NCBI GenBank assembly: GCA_033032175.1
Contig: CM065309.1
Location: 3,968,001 to 4,032,000 of the forward strand
Source of the DNA: Saturnia japonica
Lineage: Eukaryota > Arthropoda > Insecta > Lepidoptera > Saturniidae
Length of the DNA stretch: 64,000 nucleotides
Direction of reading: 5' to 3'
The notes beneath the pieces were generated by a model. It ran no database searches. It saw only the letters and a program-made list of their open reading frames with translations, and was not told where the DNA came from. This document shows, piece by piece, positions 49,701-61,700 of the stretch. The first letter of the stretch is position 1. Each line of letters begins with the position of its first letter. Both the position numbers and the translations under genes were made by a program.

Positions 49701-52700
49701 ATTGTAGCACTGTAAAGTGCAGGCATTGTGTGTGATAGTAAGTACACTTTACATTACAATCCAAAAACAATGGCGTCTACCGAGAAATCGACAATCTATC
49801 AGTCGTTGCTGTCTTGCTGGTCTGCAAGCACCTTGAAAGCAGGTAGCTGAATGTACATTGGAAGATCCCGAAGCGCGATAAACCAAATGAGTCAGTCTGA
49901 CGGGTTTAATATTATGCTCATGGTGGTCACGACAAACTTAGACATAGATCCCCACCACCCAGCTTGATTACTCGATGGATATACTCCGGTTGTCATATCC
50001 TACCACCCAAAATTAGCATTTAGCACCAATCTTCGGTAGGTGGATAGATATTTCAAGAAGAAGAATGTGTTGATAAGTTTATAATGAATTGAAATTAAGG
50101 CTACGTACGTTTATTTGAAAAGTTGTCTGTATTTGTTTCATGGTCAGAGTTTAGGTTTTCGCAAGAGCACATTAAAATTTGTCCTGAAAATATTAAATAG
50201 GTAGTTTTAATGTTAGCGATGCATTGGAATTTAAAGTAGGTTCACGTTTTGCTAATAGAACCTCTACTAATAAGGCGATGTATAACATGAGAAATCAATG
50301 ATGGCTTAGTTGCTTGTTCGGACTACGCAGCGATCGACGTGAGCTCGAATCCTGCAATTAGTCTGAGGTTTTCGGTCAAGGAAAACAACGTGATGAAACC
50401 ATAGCATTGTGGTAGGGTTTTTTCTAATACCCGCCTGGCTAGCTACCACTATGAAGTTAAAAATCTGTCACCAAACACTAATAGGTTTGTTCCGGCTGCT
50501 GCACTTGAGAACTAGTCTTCCACTTCGCTTAGCGTGCTACCATCTTGTGCCACATCACTACTTAAGATCAGGTGAGTTTGTGACCACAATGCTAAACCTA
50601 TATCGAAAAAAAAATCCTTTATAAGAAAATAAAATGACAAATACACAACACAAATAGTTTTGAATTATACGTACTTTAGTAATTGCAATAGTGTGTAAGT
50701 ATTTAGGTAAGCAAGTAAGAAGTTATACTTCTTTGGCGTAACAAAACAAAAATAACTTCAAAAGTGTGCACGTGCTGACGATATGATGAAGTTAGCCAGT
50801 CATCAATGATTTAGCGGTGGTGAGGAACAGAGAGTAAAGTTCCTCATCCGCCATAGAAAAGGGAGGATCCTCCGGCCAGACGGGTGCTATGTCTGGCGGG
50901 CAGCTGCCCCGACGGTTGTAGTCGGGTTCTTGTATATATACTCAACGATTGAGTTAATTTCTATAGCGCAATGTAGGATAGTAGGATGCGTCTTATGTGG
51001 CTCGTTAGATGTAGCTATGTGTCGCTACGTAGTTGCGTCGATGCGTCAGTTGTGGCGAGAGATGTCGCTACAAATGATAATATTGTGAAAGCATTTTAGA
51101 AACTTTTTCTTTTAGATCTGACTATACTGTTAGACATAAGGGCTCTGGAGCTTTAGACCGTTTTTACAGCTTCACCGTGGCTTGGGGGCTAGCGCCTAAG
51201 GCACTCAGTCGCAAAAGCGTGGCAACATGCTCAAGGGCGCCAAAGTGGTCGGACCTCGGCTTGGGCTGTTGCCGATCACGCGATAAAGTCATGATATAGC
51301 TAATTTCCTATTCGTATAATTCGAGCTAACTAACTGTACATATATACATGCTCCTGTCTCCTGGGAGGAAGGAAGGAAACATGTGTACATGTATTTAGTG
51401 ATCTGTCAATTTTTGTCTACACTAACTAGCCAAGAAACTTTTTTTAGATTGTGTAATTGTGAGAAGAAATTGTATGAATTTAGATTATTATTATTGACGG
51501 TTAATTTCCGACTGGTAATTCCAGAGGTGTAGAGTATTTAAACAAACAAACAAAAAAAAACTTTTTCGCTTTATTATATTTTATTATTATTTTGTATATA
51601 TAAGCAATAACTAGCTGATTCGTGCGAATATTTCGCACATTAAACAGTGTAAAAAATGTAACTAACAGTTGTAATGTTAATTTGTGTAGATGGCGCCTCC
51701 TACATGTTAGTTGGATATATTTTATTATTACACCAAAAACATTAATTCTAAAGGGAATATAAGATTTAAAATGATGTTGCCACAAAAAATATCTTTGTGA
51801 AATAATACGTAGAGTTAAACAATAAAATACAATTCTTACCGACTTCCTTAGTAACAGTGTTTGTGCTAACTGTATTTGGACCTTTTGTGGTCTGCACTGT
51901 TGTACACTTTGAGGTGACTACTGGTTCGCAATTACATCCCAATGGCGTATCTAGAACAGTCCCTATGGAAGATGAAATGGAAGATAAGACTGTATCCTAT
52001 AAATTCTAACTAAAAATAACGAATAAAATTAATTGAATATAAATATAAATACAACAAACAAAATAAACACGCTCGCTAAATTGATAACACAAGAAAATGA
52101 TGATCTTTCGAAAACGATTTTTTTATAAAATCTGGTTAATCTTTGGATGTCATTTACTACTGAACTTGTATTTGAACTTCATTATTACTTTTTTAAATTA
52201 TTTCTTTAATCACTACCACTTAATAGCAAGTGCACTATTAATCGTTTATTCATACGTACTCAAATAACACAGTTAATATTACTCCTGCCAAACTATCGCA
52301 GTTTGTTTGCAGACGTCGCTAGCTCCCTTTTTACATCATAATTTATTTAGTGTTATATATTATTTTTACACGAAATATTCCCAAACTAAGATTTATATGA
52401 AAATCTTCACAAAGAAACTTGGTTATTTTTTTTTAATGATATTTTGTAAAGCAGTTACTGTCTATTTCACACGATATGTTATTAAGAATAGTTGGAATTA
52501 AATAACTTTACATCTTTGTTGTTATTATATCCTCTCTTAACATACATCACCGAACCCATAGATTTAATGATTGAATACATACAGATCGGTAGCTCGAAAG
52601 AGAAAAAGCATAGTATACGCTTCCGACAGAACGAAATACGACTTACGTTACGTTATGAAAGCCTATATATACTACATGATTACCAAAACAAATCCCACTA

Positions 52701-55700
52701 ATTTTTGTAATATCTAAATTGTCATTTAATGTTTAATAGACTTGTTTAATTGTGGTTACGTGTACTGTACCTGAATGTAACTCGTTTAACAAAGAAACTA
52801 ACTAATTAATACGCAAACTAGCGTATTCCGTCTTTGGTCTCGTCTTATTCAACCTATTTCCGATCGTAAACTATAGGTTTAAATCTATGACCAATCCTGT
52901 CATTTCCAATTTGAATTATTATGCTTTTATTTTAAGTAAAACTCTTTACATTTGTGTCTAATGGCTTGGAAGCATAAGAATATGTAAGAGCTGATATTAG
53001 GGAACGACTCGTCACTGGATGTCATTTTTCTATGGTAATATAAATGTATGCATTGATTAGCTTCATTTCGTATAAAATTTTATTGCTATATAAAAAAAAA
53101 TTTGGGTAAATTTTTTCACACTTCTTAAATTCAAATAAAAAAAGAGTTATTTGACACATAATATTCAGAAAGTGTGACTATTTTCACCACAATAAAGAAA
53201 GAAGTTTAGCAAGCAAAAGTTAATCAAGTTAATCATCATAAAAATTCACTTTCATCATTTTTTCATAATGAATAAATGTTATAAATATGCTATTATCAGT
53301 TTTAAACTCTTAACTTATATTATTAATGCGACAATGAGCTAGTTTGTTTATTACTCAATCAGGAAAGATTGGTTAAATGAATTTGGATGAATTTTTGCAC
53401 ACAATCTGTTTGTAACTAGGATTAACACGTATGATACTTATCCTGGTAAACAACCAATTCTGAAGTCCACATAGACGAAGTTAGTAATATATAATGTAAT
53501 TAAAAAAACCTTACCTAAGCTAGGCTGTCATGAATATGATGGAAAAAAGGATTTAATTGTAACTTTAGGAAATGAGTACAATTGGGTTGTTGTTGGATGT
53601 TTTTATATGTGTAGAGATGCGATAAACGCGTTTTATTATGGCATTATTAAAGTCAGGTAATTGCTCGACATTCATTCAGTCACTTATTATCCAGTATATA
53701 ACCACGTGCTTATACGTCACCACAGCTCAAAATATACTATATTCATTTCTTTGTAACAACAAAAAATGACATATAAAGGCTTTCGTATTTTTTGCGTACT
53801 GTGTAACTGGAAGGATTATTTATAGTTTAATTGTGCTGTTTTTATAAGATGTTAGCGTATGTTGCGTCTATCATTTTCTTTTAAATAAAAAACGATGTTT
53901 ATGGACTTCGAAACGGGCGAAATCGATTTTGATGAAATTTTCAGACAGCGGGTGATTCTATAAAGTTTGGTAGGAATCGGATCAATGTTCCATGGACTCC
54001 AAAACGGAACAGCAAGCCGTGACAAGAGTTAGCTCGTATATTATAAAATGTTATATTATGTTTACGTGAACTTATTGGCATTGTTTATGATATGTTTATA
54101 ATAAAATATATTTTTACCAGCATCTTGACAAATGCTTCGAGTCTGTGTGGCGACGTCGTCAAAGGAGCCATTCAGTGTGCACACGGAAAGCAAACGACTG
54201 CGTCCGATACATGTCGATTGTAATAAATATGAATCTATAAATATGAAATTTATTTTAATAATAAATATACATAGTCTTATGACTAAAATATATTACTTAT
54301 GTCTTGTGTTATACAAGACAAAAACGTTTATACAATTGCTAGGATAATTGTTTTTACTGCGGTTATTGTTAGAACTCTAATAATTCATTTGTCCTCAAAA
54401 AATTTAATAGCTTAGTGGATGGAGTAGGTACATAATACATATTTGCATTGTACGTAGGCCAATTATATTATCATAAAATATTAAGCTTGTGTATCTGTCT
54501 TTCGTCGTAGTTTGGCACATGAGCGCCACTAGGATTACTTTCAGGGAGGTGCATCAGAACCTATATGTACCTTATCTATAAATATAATATTTATGTAATA
54601 ACACATATATAAGTTAATGTTAAAGCTTTATGTTTTTATTCCAACATTAAATACGGTTGTTTCGTCTTTCTGCAATAAAAAACATTTTGTTATTTAATTT
54701 TATGTTTTCGATTTGTTATTTGATTGTTGAGGTTGAAACTAATCGTGGAAAATACGAAACAACTGTATATCTTTTCAGGTGGAAGTAGCAAAGAAAATTC
54801 GGATAAAGTAATTACAATGGATTTCTGCAAAGTAACATCTACATCAATCAAATATATTCTTTCTCCCAAGTGCACCCGCTTGCACCCTGGTGCAGGCCGG
54901 TGCCAATGTCCAGGGATGAGTTCGAGGATCATTATAATGAAGTCATTTTGATTAGATCGTATTTAGTGTTTTAGAGGAAAACTCTTCTTTTTCTTTTCTC
55001 TGACTTGGCAACTAGTTCTCTTTATTGAAGACCATTACTGCCATTATCAAGTGAAGTGTCCTGTGTTATCATGATTTCAGTATCCTAACAAGATGGTGGG
55101 CTCCCTTATTAGAACTTTCTAGGGAGTTTTTGTGGCACCTCAAAATGCATATTTCCAGTTTATAAAAAACCACTTCACGTATGCACAATATCCAAACTAG
55201 ATCACGCAATACACCACCAATATTAGATAATATAGAGTCAATAACCTAAGTTAATAAATAAAACCACATCATGACATATCAAGATGCCGCCAAAAACTCC
55301 AAAGGAAACTACCTCACGGATGAGTAAACATATTATAATTCTTTTCTTTAAATATTTAATTGAAGTTGCTATACTGAAAAGATATAAAATTATTTTAATT
55401 TTAATACCTTCGCTAATAAAAACGTTATTAACATTGAAAGACATTACCAAGTTGCTTAAAATACGTACCACAATTTTCATTGGATTGAATACCGGCTTCC
55501 AACTTATTGTTCATATCAAATGAAAAATTTGTATTTATATCTGTAAGTGTGGACAACCCTAATGATTTCAACTGGGTTTTTACATCATCTGTACTGGTTT
55601 TTACCGAATAGTACGTAGATCGCATATCTATAACATGTACGGAATTTTCATATGATTTTTATGAATGAAAGTAAAGTTTAAAAAAAAAACATGGTGATCG

Positions 55701-58700
55701 AGTGGTTTAGAACGGCGGAATATCGATACGATGTGTGCAGGTTCGGGCCCCCGTATGTACCAACGAATTTAACGGAATTCGCGTACGGTTATTAATTTAA
55801 ATTGATAACACTAACGGCCGACGGTGAAAGAAAATATCGCGAGGATACCTGAGCAAAGGAGAAATGCATTTGTAGTACCACTGTATGTGGGAAAAAATAT
55901 AGAACTGTTTATTTTTCGGCGTTTGAAATCGCCAATACATCGTGAGCTGGTGCCGGTGAAGTGATTAATCTTTGGATGTCATTTACTACTGAACTTGTAT
56001 TTGAACTTCATTATTACTTTTTTAAATTATTTCTTTAATCACTACCACTTAATAGCAAGTGGACTATTAATCGTTTATTCATACGTACTCAAATAACACA
56101 GTTAATATTACTCCTGCCAAACTATCGCAGTTTGTTTGCAGACGTCGCTAGCTCCCTTTTACATCATTATTTATTTAGTGTTATATTTTATTTTTACACG
56201 AAATATTCCCAAACTAAGATTTATATGGAAATCTTCACAAAGAAACTTGGTTAATTTTTTTAATGATCTTTTTGTAAAACAGTTACTTTCTATTTCATAC
56301 GGTATGATATTAAGAACAGTTGGAATTAAATAACTTCTACATCTTTGTTCGTAATAAGCAAGCGGAGCAAGTTTATTATATCCTCTCATAACATACATCA
56401 CCGAACCCATAGATTTAATGATTGAATACATACAGATCGGTAGCTCGAAAGAGAAAAAGCATAGTATACGCTTGCGACAGAACGAAATACGACTTACGTT
56501 ACGTTATGAAAGCCTATATATACTACATCATTACCAAAACAAATCCCACTTATTTTTGTAATATCTAAGAATATAAATTGTCATTTAATGTTTAATAGAA
56601 TTGTTTAATTGTGGTTACGTGTACTGTACCTGAATGTAACTCGTTTAACAAAGAAATTAACTAATTAATACGCAAACTAGCGTATTCCGTTTTTGGTCTC
56701 GTCTTATTCAACCTATTTCCGATCGTAAACTATAGGTTTAAATCTATGACCAATCCTGACATTTCCAATTTGAATTATTATGTTTTTATTTTAAGTAAAA
56801 CTCTTTACATTTGTGTCTAATGGCTTGGAAGCATAAGAATATGTAAGAGCTGATATTAGGGAACGACTCGTCACTGGATGTCATTTTTCTATGGTAATAT
56901 AAATGTATGCATTGATTAGCTTCATTACGCATAAAATTTTATTGCTATATAAAAAAAAATTTGGGTAAATTTTTTCACACTTCTTAAATTCAAATAAAAA
57001 AGAGTTATTTGAGACATAATATTCAGAGAGTGTGACTATTTTCACCACAATAAAGAAAGAAGTTTAGCAAGCAAAAGTTAATAGTGTATACTTTTTGCTG
57101 TAATGTTCGCGTTCATCGTGAAATTTCACTTTCATAATTTTTTCATAATGAAGAAATGTTATAAATATGCTATTATGAGTTTTAAAATCTTAACTTATAT
57201 TATTATTGCGACAGTGAGCTAGTTTGTATATTAATTACTCAATCAGGAAAAATTGGCTGAATAGATTTGGATGAAATTTTGCACACAATCAGTTTGTAAC
57301 TAGGATTAACACGTATGATACTTAGCCTGGTAAACAACCAATTCTGAAGTCCACATAGACGAAGTTAGTAATAAATAATGTAATGTTAAAAAAATCTTAC
57401 CTAAGCTAGGCTGTCATGAATATGATGGAAAAAAGGATTTAATTGTAACTTTAGGAAATGAGTACAATTGGGTTGTTGTTGGATGTTTTTATATGTGTAG
57501 AGATGCGATAAACGCGTTTTATTATGGCATTATTAAAGTCAGGTAATTGCTCGACATTCATTCAGTCACTTATTATCCAGTATATAACCACGTGCTTATA
57601 CGTCACCACAGCTCAAAATATACTATATTCATTTCTTTGTAACAACAAAAAATGACATATAAAGGCTTTCGTATTTTTCCCACTTTTTGCGTACTGTGTA
57701 ACTGGAAGGATTATTTATAGTTTAATTGTGCTGTTTTTATAAGATGTTAGCGTATGTTGCGTCTATCATTTTCTTTTAAATAAAAAACGATGTTTATGGA
57801 CTTCGAAACGGCTGAAATCGATTTTGATGAAATTTTCAGACAGCGGGTGATTCTATAAAGTATGGTAGGAATCGGATCAATGTTCCATGGACTCCAAAAC
57901 GGAACAGCAAGCCGTGACAAGAGTTTGCTCGTATATTATAAAATGTTATGTTATGTTTACGTGAACTTATTGGCATTGTTTATGATATGTTTATAATAAA
58001 ATATATTTTTACCAGCATCTTGACAAATGCTTCGAGTCTGTGTGGCGACGTCGTCAAAGGAGCCATTCAGTGTGCACACGGAAAGCAAACGACTGCGTCC
58101 GATACATGTCGATTGTAATAAATATGAATCTATAAATATTAAATTTATTTTAATAATAAATATACATAGTCTTATGACTAAAATATATTACTTATGTCTT
58201 GTGTTATACAAGACAAAAACGTTTATACAATTGCTAGGATAATTGTTTTTACTGCGGTTATTGTTAGAACTCTAATAATTCCTTTGTCCTCAAAAAATTT
58301 AATAGCTTAGTGGATGGAGTAGGTACTTAATACATATTTGCATTGTACGTAGGCCAATTATATTATCATAAAATATTAAGCTTGTGTATCTGTCGTTCGT
58401 CGTAGTTTGGCAGATGAGCGCCACTAGGATTACTTTCAGGGAGGTGCATCAGAACCTATATGTACCTTATCTATAAATATAATATTTATGTAATAACACA
58501 TATATAAGTTAATGTTAAAGCTTTATGTTTTTATTCCAACATTAAATACGGTTGTTTCGTCTTTCTGCAATAAAAAACATTTTGTTATTTAATTTTATGT
58601 TTTCGATTTGTTATTTGATTGTTGAGGTTGAAACTAATCGTGGAAAATACGAAACAACTGTATATCTTTTCAGGCGGAAGTAGCAAAAACTTCGGATAAA

Positions 58701-61700
58701 GTAATTACAATGGATTTCTGCAAAGTAACGTCTACATCAATCAAATATATTCTTTCCCCCAAGTACACCCCCTTGCACCCTGGTGCAGGCCGGTGCCAAT
58801 GTCCAGGGATCATTATAATGAAGCCATTTTGATTAGATCTTATTTAGTGTTTTAGAGGAAAATTCTTCTTTTTCTTTTCTCTGACATGGCAACTAGTTCT
58901 CTTTATTGAAGACCATTACTGCCATTATCAAGTGAAGTGTCCTGTGTTATCATGATTTCAGTATCCTAACAAGATGGTGGGCTCCCTTATTAGAACTTTC
59001 TAGGGAGTTTTTGTGGCACCACAAAATGCATATTTCCAGTTTATAAACCACTTCACGTATGCACAATATCCAAACTAGATCACGCAATACACCACCAATA
59101 TTAGATAATGTAGAGTCAATAACCTAAGTTAATAAATAAAACCACATCATGACATATCAAGATGCCGCCAAAAACTCCAAAGGAAACTACCTCACGGATG
59201 AGTAAACATATTATAATTCTTTTCTTTAAATATTTAATTGAAGTTGCTATGCTGAAAAGATATAAAATTATTTTTATTTTAATACCTTCGCTAATAAAAA
59301 CGTTATTAACATTGAAAGACATTACCAAGTTGCTTAAAATACGTACCACAATTTTCATTGGATTGAATACCGGCTTCCAACTTATTGTTCATATCAAATG
59401 AAAAATTTGTATTTATATCTGTAAGTGTGGACAACCCTAATGATTTCAACTGGGTTTTTACATCATCTGTACTGGTTTTTACCGAATAGTACGTAGATCG
59501 CATATCTATAACATGTACGGAATTTTCATATGAATTTTATGAATGAAAGTAAAGTTTTAAAAAAAACATGGTGATCGAGTGGTTTAGAACGGCGGAATAT
59601 CAATTCGATGTGTGCAGGTTCGGGCCCCCGTATGTACCAACGAATTTAACGGAATTCGCGTACGGTTATTAATTTAAACTGATAACACTAACGGCCGACG
59701 GTGAAAGAAAATATCGCGAGGATACCTGAGCAAAGGAGAAATGCATTTGTAGTACCACTGTACGTGGGAAAAAATATAGAACTGTTTATTTTTCGGCGTT
59801 TGAAATCGCCAATACATCGTGAGCTGGTGCCGGTGAAGTGATTAAGTCCGTACCTTTCGTTGGAAAGAGGCCTCATAGGGCAGAGAGACAAAATCATTCA
59901 AGGAAGGGTAGTTTGAAAAAAAAACTGTGGTTGTTATTTTATTACTTTTAAGATGAAACGCACAAATTAATTAATGAGATTTATATTTATATTCACTTAT
60001 ATTCATAATAGAGCTTAGTTCAGTTTTACGCTTAACTCATCTAAGAATATAATTAACTGTTTATTACTATACCATTACATAGAGTTAGTAAATATAAATT
60101 TATAAAATAAAAAATTCTTAATCACATAATGTTAAATTAAATGTAAGGTTTTATTGTACTCCACGGCATATTAACGGTACTGACTCTGACACACCGTAAA
60201 TTCCTAACACAACGGCTATCACCCAAAGATCGCAATCCATCGATCCAAAAGCGAGTCACTATGACGGACTTTTCACCACATGCGTGGTGGTCGCGATCCA
60301 GTCGGCAAAACAACCCTACCTAAAGTTATTCGAATATGGCTCCCTTATTTCTTAATATGAATATTATTAGTCCTTAGTTTCATACACAATCTTTTAATTT
60401 GATTTCTGTTCAATGAATGATATTAGTTTTTATTTTCATAGTCTCTTTTTTTTCTTAAGATACATTTTATTTGGATTATTACAATGCAAGAGAAATTTAT
60501 ATAACTGCCATTTTTTAAATTATTTTTTTTATATATCATTCAAAACAAATTTTAGTGTAACAAGATTTTTTTTTAAATATATACCGTTTGAATTAAAACA
60601 ATTTCATGTTTATCTCCTTAAAAGCGTTCAATTTTTATCAAGTAATACAATTGCATTACAGAAAAAACTTGGAAATATGTTGATACTCAAGGTTTCGTCT
60701 TCTATGTACGATTTATAGACAGTTTTATAAAGAAAACGACTTAAAGCATACATAGCCAAAGGCTAAAATACTATAGAACCGAGATTACTAGATTGAGATT
60801 AATGGCCCCTCATCTATCAAATTGAAGGGCTCTGTTAAATGTATAATACTACATTCAAGCTGAAATTTTAAGATAACCACTACAGAGATTTCAAATTTAT
60901 TTGTATTTTAGATTATATACAATTAATCTTAAAGGCTCAGCTGATATAAAACGGCTTTATTGAATTGATTGTTTATTAATTTTTAAACCGTGTTATACAT
61001 AACCTGTATGTGTAATATGTTAACCCGTGTTAAATTTATTCGACCTTATATCGTCGTTCCCACGTCTCGTATTTGCCTACAGCTTGCCAGATTGCTTTAC
61101 ATTTATTTACTGCTGCGCTTCTTAGAGTCCCACCGTGAAGTTATATAGTCTATAACCTCCCTAATAAATAGGCTATAAAATACGAAAACATTTATTTTTA
61201 TTAGATTGGTATTTTCAGAGATATTACCGCGTTCAAACAAGCAAAAAACAATTGCTCATAAGTTATAATATTAAAAGTACCTATAAGTATTTATTTTTTT
61301 CTGAAATTAATTTTAACATTGGATAGACGTATTAAATGTATACGTAATACGTCACTGCACAATAAACACCTGCGGGCCTAGCACAGTTGAAATCGTTAAT
61401 GCTAATAGAAAATGAAAAAAAAAAGTATGGAATTGACATTTTCGATCACGTGATTTAACATTCAGATATGAAAATTGCGCATACATTTGTAGCGACATCG
61501 ATATAGCAACATCTATCTCGCCACATACGAATATATATATGATGGAGCCACACATTTTTTTTAGGGATCTGTTGCGTTAACGATTGTGACTCAACATTTT
61601 TGTAAATAAATGTAATTTAATTAATCATGTAATTATACTAATCTGTTATTAGTAAGGTTGATTTTGTCGTGTATATAATCAAAACTTACCGTTCTCTTTA

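Noticed and set aside
52740..52830. 30-nt phase 1-1 micro-exon candidate ending at a CAG|GTACAG donor
   Set aside because: Too short and with a poor acceptor, so chance is likely.
54132..54347. Plus-strand frame opposite exon 7, also at 58027-58242
   Set aside because: It is antisense to a well-supported minus-strand exon.
54690..54932. 80-codon minus-strand frame in the intron between exons 6 and 7
   Set aside because: No phase 1-1 borders fit, and the second copy (about 58.6-58.8 kb) has indels that break it.
55284..55523. 79-codon plus-strand frame, also at 59162-59401
   Set aside because: Its right part is antisense to exon 6 (or 4); the rest is AT-driven.
35223..59845. CRISPR-like array or satellite
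   Set aside because: The repeats are two pairs of multi-kilobase segmental duplications containing exons and transposons, not short regular repeats.
60413..60718. 101-codon plus-strand frame
   Set aside because: Very Phe/Leu/Ile-rich from T-rich DNA, no splice signals, no family resemblance.
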